This document shows positions 24,775 through 33,106 of a stretch of DNA of 64,000 nt, in pieces (the first letter of the stretch is position 1; every line of letters starts with the position of its first letter). The position numbers and the translations under genes are program-made. Below the pieces are notes generated by a model that saw only the letters and a list, made by a program, of their open reading frames with translations, did no database searches and had not been told where the DNA came from. The stretch covers positions 1-64,000 of the forward strand of contig NZ_JARZAI010000030.1 of the NCBI RefSeq assembly GCF_029893355.1. Direction: 5' to 3'. Source of the DNA: Kitasatospora sp. MAA4 (GTDB lineage Bacteria > Actinomycetota > Actinomycetes > Streptomycetales > Streptomycetaceae).

Positions 24775-25613
24775 GCACCGACTTCCAACAGGCCCGAATC
24801 GCCTTCGGTCTGCGGCTTCGTGAGCTGCGCACCGAGGGCGGTCTCACGGGTCGGCAACTGGCCGGCCGTCTGGGCTGGACACAGTCCAAGGTCAGCAAGC
24901 TGGAGACTGGTCGGCAGACGGCCACCCACGACGACCTTGAAGCGTGGGCGGAGGGCGTCGGACAGCCGCATGTAGCCCCGGAGTTGGCGGCCAGGCTACG
25001 GGTGTTCGAGTCGCACTCCCGTTCTTGGCGACGGCAGCTCGCCGCTGGGCACAGACCGGTGCAGGACACGCTGACGGTCGAGTACGAGCGTTCTGGCGTC
25101 ATGCGTGCCTGGGAAGGCTCCATGATCGTCGGCATGCTCCAGACGGCCGACTACGCCCGGCACGTGTTCAGCGCGTACGTCGACCTTCACCAGTCGCCGC
25201 GTGATGTCGAGGATGCCGTACGGGCCCGTATCCGACGGCAGGAAAGCCTGTACCAGCCGGGCAAGCGGTACCACGTCATCATGTGGGAAGCCGCCCTGCG
25301 GGCTCTGGTCTGCCCACCGGCCGTGCTGGCTGCGCAGCTTGACCGGCTCAGCGGCGTGATCGGGCTGGACACCGTGTCCCTGGGCATCGTTCCGTTCGAT
25401 GGTTTGCTCAAGTTGCCTCCTGCTAACGGGTTTTGGATCTATGACGAACGGCTTGTCATCGTTGAGGACTGGCACGCCGAGCTGTGGCTGGACCAGGCGG
25501 ACAACGTGGCGCTGTACCTGCGCGCTTGGGAGACGCTAGCCAGCGCAGCCGTCTACGGCCCAGGTGCCCACCGGGTCATCACGCGGTGCCGCAGGGCCCT
25601 CGGAACTACCTGA
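24771..25613 (+). CDS. XRE-family regulator with DUF5753 domain
   Basis: 280 aa. N-terminal helix-turn-helix (about 8-62: GRQLAGRLGWTQSKVSKLET) and a C-terminal DUF5753 domain (about 90-278) with the hallmark IVGMLQTADYARHVF and a late EDWHAELWLDQADNVALYLR. This is the WhiJ/AbaA-like family that controls development and antibiotic genes in streptomycetes, usually with a DUF397 or DUF6879 partner. GTG 24771 overlaps the DUF6879 stop (GTGA). Two copies of a 15-bp element flank it and are its best candidate binding sites. Confidence 0.93.
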   Translation: MSTDFQQARIAFGLRLRELRTEGGLTGRQLAGRLGWTQSKVSKLETGRQTATHDDLEAWAEGVGQPHVAPELAARLRVFESHSRSWRRQLAAGHRPVQDTLTVEYERSGVMRAWEGSMIVGMLQTADYARHVFSAYVDLHQSPRDVEDAVRARIRRQESLYQPGKRYHVIMWEAALRALVCPPAVLAAQLDRLSGVIGLDTVSLGIVPFDGLLKLPPANGFWIYDERLVIVEDWHAELWLDQADNVALYLRAWETLASAAVYGPGAHRVITRCRRALGTT

Positions 25614-25644
25614 GAATCCCCACGAACCTCCGCTGCTGGCTCTG

Positions 25645-25680
25645 GAATATTCGAGAATCACGCACTCGTCGGCGATTCTC
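25645..25680 (+). promoter_or_regulatory. Copy 2 of the 15-bp element plus a GAGAATC dyad
   Basis: GAATATTCGAGAATC (25645-25659) repeats the element upstream of the DUF6879/XRE operon. Its GAGAATC half (25653-25659) is also mirrored by GATTCTC at 25674-25680, 14 bp further on. The element lies about 70 bp before the 37-codon peptide ORF, the same distance as copy 1 before the DUF6879 start. Confidence 0.5.
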
Positions 25681-25730
25681 CTGCGCTTAGCGTGTTGGCC
25701 GATGACTTCGATCGGCGTGGGAGTTGAGCG

Positions 25731-25844
25731 ATGACCACCAGTTCACGGCAGTCGGGCGGCGGGCACTCGGGGTCGCCCGACACCACCCCGCACGACGGGC
25801 ACCGGGACGCCCCGCCCACCAACCTGCCCAAGCCCGGGAAGTAG
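25731..25844 (+). CDS. 37-aa Gly/Pro/His-rich peptide ORF, possible RiPP precursor
   Basis: ATG 25731 to TAG 25842-25844 with GAG at -7, too short for routine gene calling. The peptide is hydrophilic and unstructured: Ser/Gly-rich start, three His, then APPTNLPKPGK at the end; no Cys. It lies 70 bp behind the shared 15-bp element and 9 bp before a methyltransferase whose N-terminal part looks like the PIMT-type enzyme of ATP-grasp peptide maturation loci. That context makes a modified-peptide precursor thinkable. There is no ATP-grasp gene here, and a non-coding leader or unrelated small protein is equally possible. Confidence 0.45.
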   Translation: MTTSSRQSGGGHSGSPDTTPHDGHRDAPPTNLPKPGK

Positions 25845-25853
25845 GCGGCTGCG

Positions 25854-27020
25854 ATGACGTGGGACGAACTCGCCGACAGGCTCCGGGAGTCCGGGGCTCT
25901 GTCGGCCGACTGGGAAGAGACCTTCCGGGCCCTCCCAAGGGACCGCTTCACCCCGGCCCGGATCCACCACGGGGGCGAGTGGATCGACTTCGAGACGAGC
26001 CCGGCCCGGTGGTCGGAACTGGCCGCCTCGGACCTGCCGTTGGCCACTCAGCTGTACGAGGGGACCGAGACCCCGTCCTCGTCCAGCTCCATGCCCACGG
26101 TGGTGGCGACGATGCTCCGCCACCTGGACGTGGCCGACGGCATGCGCGTCCTGGACGTGGGCACCGGTACGGGATGGACGGCGGGCCTGCTGTCCCACCG
26201 GCTCGGCCCTGACAACGTCGTCACTATCGAGGTGGACCCCAAGCTCCGTGCGACAACAAGGTCCCCGACAGCCACTGATCGGGCGCCAGGGTGCCTCTGC
26301 CCCCTGGGGGCAGAGGCACCACCTCTCCAACTCTCGCCCAAGGGAAGTCCGTTGCCTGCACAGCACAACATCGAATCGGAGCGCGAGCTCTGGGACACGT
26401 ACGCTTCCGGTATCAAGGACAACGTATTCGACGCCGGGCCAGTATTCCGCTGGACCCAGTACGCCGACCACGGGCCCGGCCCGGAACTGCTCGGGGCACC
26501 GACCAGCGCACTGGAGATCGGATGCGGTACCGGCCGCGCGATGGCCACACTGGCGGAGCAGGGCGTAAAGGTCACGGGCGTAGACCTGTCACCTGTCATG
26601 GTTGACAAGGTCGCTGAGCGTTGGGGGCCGTCCGGCGTACAGATCCACTGCGCCGAGGTGCTGGACTACCTCAGCGGCACTGACGAGACATGGGACGCGA
26701 TCTACTCGATGTTCGGGGCCGTCTGGTTCACGGACCCGCTGAAACTGTTCCCCCTGATCGCTGCTCGGCTGAACCCCGGTGGCGTCCTGGTCTTCTCGCA
26801 ACCCCCCGCCATCCCTGGTGCCTACGGCCCACAGGGCATGTACAAGGGCGGTTTCGCCGGGAGGGCGCTCTACACCTACCGCTACTCGTACACGCCCCGC
26901 AGGTGGGCAAGTCTGCTCCTGCGGAGCGGATTCGAGTCGGCGGAAGCTGGTGTTCTCGACGCCCCGACTGAAGGGCACATCGGAACTCTGATCGTTGCGG
27001 CCAGGACTTCGACGGCCTGA
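25854..27020 (+). CDS. Composite ORF: truncated PIMT-like N-terminus plus complete SAM methyltransferase
   Basis: 388 codons read without a stop but look like two genes. Residues 1 to about 135 resemble O-methyltransferases of the protein-isoaspartate type found in ATP-grasp peptide loci: TWDELADRLRESGAL, SSSSMPTVVATMLRHLDV, RVLDVGTGTGWTAGLL and VVTIEVDP, after which the fold stops abruptly. About 30 residues of low meaning cover a strong hairpin. From about residue 167 a complete class I methyltransferase follows (ELWDTYASGIKDNVFDAGPV, SAM loop ALEIGCGTGRAMATL, VTGVDLSPVMVDKV), about 222 aa, with its own SD and TTG 26352. I think the second part is the working enzyme; whether a fused protein is made is open. 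Confidence 0.7.
   Translation: MTWDELADRLRESGALSADWEETFRALPRDRFTPARIHHGGEWIDFETSPARWSELAASDLPLATQLYEGTETPSSSSSMPTVVATMLRHLDVADGMRVLDVGTGTGWTAGLLSHRLGPDNVVTIEVDPKLRATTRSPTATDRAPGCLCPLGAEAPPLQLSPKGSPLPAQHNIESERELWDTYASGIKDNVFDAGPVFRWTQYADHGPGPELLGAPTSALEIGCGTGRAMATLAEQGVKVTGVDLSPVMVDKVAERWGPSGVQIHCAEVLDYLSGTDETWDAIYSMFGAVWFTDPLKLFPLIAARLNPGGVLVFSQPPAIPGAYGPQGMYKGGFAGRALYTYRYSYTPRRWASLLLRSGFESAEAGVLDAPTEGHIGTLIVAARTSTA
26290..26320 (+). terminator. Strong hairpin inside the composite methyltransferase ORF
   Basis: Arms 26290-26303 and 26307-26320 pair perfectly over 14 bp with a 3-nt loop (CTG). It has the form of the intergenic terminators elsewhere in this window, yet lies inside an open frame exactly between the PIMT-like part and the second methyltransferase. 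This supports a junction between two formerly separate genes. Confidence 0.65.
26340..26354 (+). promoter_or_regulatory. Internal SD and TTG start of the second methyltransferase
   Basis: AAGGGAAG (26340-26347) followed by four bases and TTG 26352 gives a good ribosome binding site for a 222-aa methyltransferase starting MPAQHNIESERELWD. It lies 20 bp after the hairpin. Confidence 0.55.
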
Positions 27021-27057
27021 TGCTCGTCCCCGTACCGCCCCGCCCAGCGCTCCGCCG

Positions 27058-27546
<489 letters not shown>

Positions 27547-27606
27547 GGTGCGGGTCCCCTTCGAACGATGTGGCTTGCACCTGCCACGGTAGCCCCCGGC
27601 TCGCGC

Positions 27607-28548
27607 TCAGTTCACCGCGCCGGGGACGTCCTGGCCGGTCAGCGCGAACCGGACGGCGCGTACGGCCTCCTGGCCCGCCCGCTCCTGCGCCTCGGGGGTG
27701 CCGGCCCCGATGTGCGGGGTGGCGATCACCGAGTCGATGCCCAGCAGGGGGGAGGACTCCGGCGGCTCCACCTCGAAGACGTCCAGAGCGGCGCCCGCCA
27801 GGCGGTTCTCCTTGAGCGCCTGGGCGAGTGCGAACTCGTCGACGATGCCGCCGCGCGCGGTGTTCAGCAGTCGCAACGACGACTTGGCCAGGGCGAGTTC
27901 GGCCTCGCCGACGATCCCGCGGGTCTGCGCCGTCAGCGGGAGGTGGATGGTCAGGAAGTCGCTCTCGCGCATCAGCTCCGCCAGCTCCACCGGCAGCACG
28001 CCGACCTGCGCCATCGCGTCCGCCGGGACGAACGGGTCGTGCGCGACGATCCGCATGTCGAGCGCCTGCAGCCGGGTCGCGACCAGGCGGCCGACCTTGC
28101 CGAACCCGAGGATGCCGGCCGTCTTGCCGGCCAGCTCGACACCCTGGAACGCCGCGCGCTTCCACTGCCCGGCGTGCACCGAGGCCGAGGCCGCCGGAAT
28201 GGTGCGGGCCATCGAGATCATCAGGCCCACGGTGAGCTCCGCCACGCTCACCACGTTCGACTGCGGTGCGTTGGCGACCCGTACCCCGGCCCGGGTGGCC
28301 GCGGTGATGTCGACGTTGTCCAGGCCGACGCCCGCACGGGCGACGACGCGCAGCAGGGGCGCGGCGTCCAGGACCTCCTGGTCGACCTTGGTCGCGCTGC
28401 GGATCAGCAGGGCGGCGGCGGTGGGGACCGCGGCCAGCAGCGCCACCCGGTCGGCGCCCTCGCAGTGCCGCAGGTCGAAGTCCGGTTCGAGGTCTGCGAG
28501 GACGTGGGCGGGGAGCGGGTCTGCGACGAGGACGATGGGCTTGGGCAC
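27607..28548 (-). CDS. D-2-hydroxyacid dehydrogenase (phosphoglycerate-dehydrogenase-like, short form)
   Basis: 313 aa from GTG 28548, chosen because AAGGA lies 6 nt upstream and the family starts at KPIVLVAD. NAD-binding GILGFGKVGRLVA, catalytic Arg in LLNTARGGIVDE, Glu in FEVEPPE and His in TPHIGAGTPEA. The serine-pathway enzyme SerA normally has about 530 residues with a C-terminal ACT regulatory domain. That domain is absent here, so this may be a paralogue acting on another 2-hydroxyacid. Probably monocistronic; 58 bp separate its stop from the peroxidase start. Confidence 0.9.
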   Translation of the reverse strand: MPKPIVLVADPLPAHVLADLEPDFDLRHCEGADRVALLAAVPTAAALLIRSATKVDQEVLDAAPLLRVVARAGVGLDNVDITAATRAGVRVANAPQSNVVSVAELTVGLMISMARTIPAASASVHAGQWKRAAFQGVELAGKTAGILGFGKVGRLVATRLQALDMRIVAHDPFVPADAMAQVGVLPVELAELMRESDFLTIHLPLTAQTRGIVGEAELALAKSSLRLLNTARGGIVDEFALAQALKENRLAGAALDVFEVEPPESSPLLGIDSVIATPHIGAGTPEAQERAGQEAVRAVRFALTGQDVPGAVN

Positions 28549-28916
28549 GAACGGTCCTTCCAGCGGGGCGGGTTTCGGTTCGGATCTGCTGACGGTGATG
28601 GTCCAGTGGTGCCCTATACGACGTCCAGCAGCCGCTCGATGCATACGACCCATGGCCCTCGAACCAGCCCCGTCGGCCCCGACCAGCACGCCGCCGCCCG
28701 GCCTGGGCGACCTGCGGCAGCCAGGGCACGACCAGAGGCCTCCGACGGGAAATCATGGAGGTTCGGAGTTACGTTTGTGGGCGAACGGAAGTCCGCGCGC
28801 AGCAGAAGAGGCAGACTTTCCGTGCTTCCGGCGCCGGCATCGGAGATCTCGGCTCCCCTGCCGCGCCATGGTTTCATGCATGCACCCGGCAGCAGTGATC
28901 CGATGGAGGATCAACC
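28549..28916. other. 368-bp intergenic region between divergent genes
   Basis: Holds the upstream regions of the hydroxyacid dehydrogenase (minus) and the neprosin gene (plus). I see no ORF with a convincing SD, no strong hairpin and no clear -10/-35 pair. The base composition is lower in GC around 28755-28775 and near 28875-28915 (TTTCATGCATGCA), where promoters for the neprosin gene could lie. The SD for that gene is GGAGG at 28903-28907. Confidence 0.5.
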
Positions 28917-30158
28917 ATGGCAATCAGCGATGAATTTGGTTTTCCGACCTTCGCCAAGTTCATGGACGCCGTCAACGCGGCCCGGTACGACGAATTCTCG
29001 CGCAGGTTATCTGCGACGACCGTCGGCGCGGAGGAATTCGCTGCCATGACGCAGTACATCAGGGACCTCTATGCGGGGATCGAGGTCGCCCACAGCTTCG
29101 TCGACGACAATGGACAGGTATTCGACTGCATCCCCATTGCGAGCCAGCCCGCGCTCAGGGGCGTCTCCGAGGGCCCTGCCGCCCCACCTGATGCGCCACC
29201 CGGCGCCGAATCCGGAGGCGACAGCGTCGGCGAGCTGATCCAGCCCCAGTTGCGGTCCGACCGGCTGGACAAGTTCGGCCACCCGATGTCCTGCCCGCCG
29301 GGCACGATAGCCATGCGCCGAATCACGCTCGAAGAACTGGCCAGACACGGCTCGCTCCGGAACTTCTTCCAGAAGTCCCCTGGGGGAGGACGCCACCCGC
29401 GGCTGAGCCCTCTTGACTCGGCCGCGAGCGTCCACAAGTACGCGCACGCCCATCAGACGGTCAACAATCTCGGTGGCAGCAGCTTCGTCAACGTGTGGGC
29501 TCCCAAGGTCGGGTCCCAGGTGTTCTCGCTCACTCAGCAGTGGTTCGCCGGAGGGTCACCGGAGCAGACCGTCGAGTGCGGCGCCCAGGTCTACCCGGCG
29601 AAGTACGGAACCATCCAACCGGTCCTCTTCATCTACTGGACGGCCGACGGCTACAAGAACACCGGCTGCTACAACCTGGAGTGCTCCGCATTCGTTCAGA
29701 CAAGTTCCGCCTGGGCCATCGGTGGAACCCTGAGCCCGGTCAGCATCCCGCACGGGGCGCAGCGAGAGATCGAGGTGACCTGGTACCTCAACTCGGGGAA
29801 GTGGTGGCTCTATCTCGACGGCACCAACTTGAGCAACGCAGTGGGGTACTACCCGACCTCGCTGTTCCGTGGCGGCCAGCTCGCCAGTAGTGCGCTGGAC
29901 ATCGACTTCGGCGGTGAGGTCGACGATGTCACGGCGTGGCCACCGATGGGAAGCGGCGAATTCGCGAAAGAGGGCTTGCAGATTGCCGCCTATCAGCGCA
30001 ATGTCGGCTACTTCCCCACCGGTGGGGGCTACCAACTGGCATCGCTCACCGCTTCCCAGCCGTCGCCGAACTGCTTCACCACGGCGCTCGGCAAGGGGCC
30101 CATGCCATGGAACGTGTACTTCTTCTTCGGCGGTCCGGGCGGCACAGCCTGCACCTGA
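28917..30158 (+). CDS. Neprosin-domain (DUF239) glutamic peptidase-like protein, contains a TTA codon
   Basis: 413 aa. The C-terminal half (about 165-405) matches neprosin, a prolyl endopeptidase fold using two catalytic glutamates: the first candidate is in QTVECGAQVYPAKYG, the second in DFGGEVDDVTAWPPMGSGEF. Other family marks are FIYWTADGYKNTGCYNL and LYLDGTNLSNAVGYYPTSLF. The N-terminal 160 residues are unassigned, with a Pro/Ala/Gly linker; there is no obvious signal peptide, unlike most family members. Leu31 is TTA (29007-29009), the rare bldA-dependent codon, which ties translation to late growth. ATG 28917 has GGAGG upstream. Next to a beheaded XRE regulator. Confidence 0.85.
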   Translation: MAISDEFGFPTFAKFMDAVNAARYDEFSRRLSATTVGAEEFAAMTQYIRDLYAGIEVAHSFVDDNGQVFDCIPIASQPALRGVSEGPAAPPDAPPGAESGGDSVGELIQPQLRSDRLDKFGHPMSCPPGTIAMRRITLEELARHGSLRNFFQKSPGGGRHPRLSPLDSAASVHKYAHAHQTVNNLGGSSFVNVWAPKVGSQVFSLTQQWFAGGSPEQTVECGAQVYPAKYGTIQPVLFIYWTADGYKNTGCYNLECSAFVQTSSAWAIGGTLSPVSIPHGAQREIEVTWYLNSGKWWLYLDGTNLSNAVGYYPTSLFRGGQLASSALDIDFGGEVDDVTAWPPMGSGEFAKEGLQIAAYQRNVGYFPTGGGYQLASLTASQPSPNCFTTALGKGPMPWNVYFFFGGPGGTACT

Positions 30159-30602
30159 GCATGCGCTCCGCCGGAGGAGATCGGGCAGTTCGTCTCCGTG
30201 CGGCAGGCTCGCCAGCAGCGCCTCGTCTCGGAGGAGCCGCTCACCGTTTGGGCTGTCCTGGCTGAGGCCGCGCTGCGTCAGGAGGTTGGTGGCGCGGCGG
30301 TGATGCGGAACCAGCTCGGTCATCTGGAGCAGATGACCGAGCTGTCGAACGTGACGGTCCAGGGCATACCGTTTCGTGCGGGTGCTCACGCAAGCACGGC
30401 CGGACCGTACGTGATTCTGAGCTTTCCGTCGGCGAGTGCGCTGGATGTCGTGCTCCTGGACAATCCGTCCGGCTCGCGCTGGTTTGAGGGATCGCAGGAC
30501 GTGCAGACCTACCACGGGCTCTGGAACGACGCGCGCACCAAGGCGTTGTCGCCTGTGGAGTCACGGAACCTGATTGCATTGATCAAGGAGTGCGGACCAT
30601 GA
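30159..30602 (+). pseudogene. XRE-DUF5753 regulator lacking its N-terminal half
   Basis: Immediately after the neprosin stop an open frame continues as the C-terminal part of a DUF5753 regulator: APPEEIGQFVSVRQARQQRL, VWAVLAEAALRQEVGGAAVM, LDVVLLDNPSGSRWFEGSQD and a normal end. The helix-turn-helix and the first half of DUF5753 (about 130 residues) are absent. An in-frame GTG at 30198 could give 134 aa, but without a DNA-binding domain it cannot regulate transcription directly. The 3' end keeps the usual ATGA overlap with a DUF397 gene, so the rest of the locus is intact. Deletion or insertion at the neprosin boundary is the likely cause. Confidence 0.78.
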
Positions 30603-30817
30603 GTGACACGCCCATCGCTGCCGCTTGGCGGAAGTCCACCTACAGCGGTGGCGGCGGTGACCAGGAGTGCATCGAGGTCGCCGACGGCTTCCCCGGCCTC
30701 ATGCCCGTTCGCGACTCCAAGGATCCGGCCGGTCCCGCGCTGGTCTTCCCCGCCGCCGCCTGGCGGGCGTTCGTCGACGGCGTGCGTGCCGGGGAGTTCT
30801 CGCTCCACGACTGCTGA
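30599..30817 (+). CDS. DUF397 domain protein
   Basis: 72 aa. WRKSTYSGGGGDQECIEVAD, then VRDSKDPAGPALVFPAAAWR and FVDGVRAGEF are exact DUF397 hallmarks. DUF397 proteins are small partners, probably inhibitors, of XRE-DUF5753 regulators in actinomycetes. ATG 30599 overlaps the end of the truncated regulator by 4 bp (ATGA). With its partner beheaded, it may now act on paralogues elsewhere or be a relic on the way out. A stem-loop terminator follows. Confidence 0.93.
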   Translation: MSDTPIAAAWRKSTYSGGGGDQECIEVADGFPGLMPVRDSKDPAGPALVFPAAAWRAFVDGVRAGEFSLHDC

Positions 30818-30830
30818 CCGTTCCCCAACT

Positions 30831-30876
30831 CAGGGCGAGTGGGGTCCGTTTCTCTTGACGGGTCCCGCTCGCCCTG
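30831..30876 (+). terminator. Terminator of the DUF397 gene
   Basis: CAGGGCGAG (30831-30839) pairs with CTCGCCCTG (30868-30876). The stem can extend through T-G and three G-C pairs into a loop of about 20 nt. It begins 14 bp after the DUF397 stop. Confidence 0.65.
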
Positions 30877-31036
30877 TCATGTTCCCTCCCATGGGCGTGG
30901 AATCGTCACCGACCGTCTGCCTCCCGGATCTCTCACGTCCTCCTCCTGACGGCACCATGTCCCGGGCTCCGGTGGCACATTGCACCGAGTCGCATGGCAC
31001 CACCTCCCTCAGCTGCGCCGTCGAGAGGTCTCACCC

Positions 31037-32968
31037 ATGTCCCACTCCAGCTCAAGGCGCCGGCGCTCGCGCGTGCCCGCGCTCGCCGCCGTGCTCTCCT
31101 GTCTGATCGCCCTGCTCACCGGTCTGACGGCTGCCCAGGCTGCGCCGGCGGGGGCGCTGGCCGCCGCCAGCGGGCCGATCACCGGGCTCGCGGGCAAGTG
31201 CCTGGACGACTCCGGTGCCGGTACCGCCGACGGCAACCAGATCGTCCTGTGGCCGTGCTCCGGCGCCGCGAACCAGACCTGGACGCTGCCCGGCGACGGC
31301 ACCGTCCGCACCCTGGGCAAGTGCCTCGACGCCACCGCCGCCGGTACCTCCGCCGGCACCTACGCGGACCTGTACACCTGTGACGGCCAGGCCCGCCAGC
31401 AGTGGGCCGGTGCGAACGGCACCCTGGTCAACCCGGTGTCGGGCCTGTGCCTGGACGTCTTCGGCGGCGGCTCGGCCAACGGGACCAGGATCGACCTGTG
31501 GACCTGCGGCAACGCCCAGCCCAACCAGCTCTGGACCGTGCCCGCCCCCAGCGGCGCCACCAGCGGCAACCTGATCGTCGACCCGGGCGCCGAGTCGGCC
31601 GCCATCTGCTCGCCCAACGGCCTGGACGGCATGACGGTCCCCGGCTGGACGGTCACCAGCGGCGAGCCGAACGTCGTCTGCTACGGCGCGGCGGGCGGCT
31701 ACCCCACCGCGAGCACCCCCGGCTCGCCGACCCGCGGCACCGGCTTCTTCGCGGGCGGCGCGACCGGCAACTCCGGGCTCTCGCAGACCGCTGACGTGTC
31801 CTCGGCCGCCACGGCCATCGACACCGGCGGGGTCGGCTACAACCTCTCCGGCTGGCTCGGCGGCTACGGCTCGCAGAACGACCGGGTCGGCCTGACCGCG
31901 ACCTTCCAGAGCGCCTCCGGTGCCGCCCTGGGCACGGCCCAGATCGCCCCGGTGACCAACACCGACCGCGGCAGCACCACCGAGTTCCTCCAGCGCACCG
32001 CGACCGGCAAGCTGCCGGCCGGCACCCGGTCGATCAGGGTGGACCTGGCCTTCACCTGGACGGCCGGATCCACCACCGACGGCTACGCCGACGACCTCGC
32101 GCTCACCCTGTCGACCCCGATCGCGGCTCCGGCGCTGACCGTTCCGGCCTCCTCCGTGCCCGGCTACGACCACGTGTTCCTGGTCTACATGGAGAACCAG
32201 AACTACGAGAACATCATCGGCAACACCGCCCAGGCCCCGTACCTCAACAGCCTGCTCCCCAGCGCCACTTCGCTCACCCAGTCGTACGCGACCACGCACC
32301 CCAGCGACCCCAACTACGTCGCCCTGGCGGCCGGCGGCCTGTACGGGCTGACCGGCAACAGCGTCTCCACCACCACCATCAACGCCCCGCACCTGGGCAA
32401 CTCGGTGGAGAACGCGGGGAAGACCTGGAAGGAGTACCTGCAGACCGCCAACGGCAACTGCGACACCACGAGCCACGGCTACTACGCCCCCGACGACGCG
32501 CCGTTCTACTACTTCGCGGACATGAAGAACAACCCGGCGTACTGCCAGGCCCACATGCAGCCGCTCACCCAGATGGCCACCGACCTGCAGTCCACCGCGA
32601 CCACGCCCAACTTCGCCTGGTTCGCCGCCGACGACTGCTACGACATGGAGGCCTGCGGCATCACCTCCGGTGACACCTGGCTGCAGCAGACCCTGCCGAC
32701 CATCCTCAACTCGCCCGCCTGGACCACCCAGCGCTCGCTGCTGGTGATCACCTGGGACGAGGCGGCCGTGAAGTCCTTCGGCCCCGGGTACCCCAACCAG
32801 GTCCCGACTCTCCTTCTCGGCTCGCAGAACAGCGTCAAGCCCGGCTACCAGAGCAGCGGCCGGGTCAACCAGTACGGCCTGCTGCGCACCGTCGACGACG
32901 CGCTCGGCCTGGCCCCGCTGACCAACAACGACAAGTACGCCGCCCCGGTCAACGACGCCTGGAAGTAA
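31037..32968 (+). CDS. Secreted ricin-B lectin/phosphoesterase
   Basis: 644 aa. A Sec signal peptide with RRRR n-region and h-region ALAAVLSCLIALLTG ends near AQAAPAG. Residues about 45-170 are a ricin-type beta-trefoil with three QxW repeats (NQTWTL, RQQWAG, NQLWTV). About 180-365 is a galactose-binding-like jelly roll. About 380-640 is a phosphoesterase of the acid phosphatase/phospholipase C family: HVFLVYMENQNYENIIGN, ATTHPSDPNYVALAAGG, WAADDCYDMEAC-like FAADDCYDMEACGI, and VITWDEAA. It is probably exported to cleave phosphate esters on polysaccharide-rich surfaces. ATG 31037 with GAGAGG upstream; a clean terminator follows. Confidence 0.9.
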   Translation: MSHSSSRRRRSRVPALAAVLSCLIALLTGLTAAQAAPAGALAAASGPITGLAGKCLDDSGAGTADGNQIVLWPCSGAANQTWTLPGDGTVRTLGKCLDATAAGTSAGTYADLYTCDGQARQQWAGANGTLVNPVSGLCLDVFGGGSANGTRIDLWTCGNAQPNQLWTVPAPSGATSGNLIVDPGAESAAICSPNGLDGMTVPGWTVTSGEPNVVCYGAAGGYPTASTPGSPTRGTGFFAGGATGNSGLSQTADVSSAATAIDTGGVGYNLSGWLGGYGSQNDRVGLTATFQSASGAALGTAQIAPVTNTDRGSTTEFLQRTATGKLPAGTRSIRVDLAFTWTAGSTTDGYADDLALTLSTPIAAPALTVPASSVPGYDHVFLVYMENQNYENIIGNTAQAPYLNSLLPSATSLTQSYATTHPSDPNYVALAAGGLYGLTGNSVSTTTINAPHLGNSVENAGKTWKEYLQTANGNCDTTSHGYYAPDDAPFYYFADMKNNPAYCQAHMQPLTQMATDLQSTATTPNFAWFAADDCYDMEACGITSGDTWLQQTLPTILNSPAWTTQRSLLVITWDEAAVKSFGPGYPNQVPTLLLGSQNSVKPGYQSSGRVNQYGLLRTVDDALGLAPLTNNDKYAAPVNDAWK

Positions 32969-32982
32969 GCCGGCCATCCGCC

Positions 32983-33017
32983 GGGTGCGGCGGACGGGTC
33001 CACCGTCCGCCGCACCC
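32983..33017 (+). terminator. Terminator of the lectin-phosphoesterase gene
   Basis: Perfect 15-bp stem: arms 32983-32997 and 33003-33017, 5-nt loop, beginning 14 bp after the stop codon. Confidence 0.85.
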
Positions 33018-33106
33018 GCGAGGCGGTGGGCCGAGCGGGCTCGCAGAATGGCAGTCCCGGCCGCCCCCGCCGATCCCGGGGGCCCGCCGCCCAGGAAGGC
33101 CCGCGC

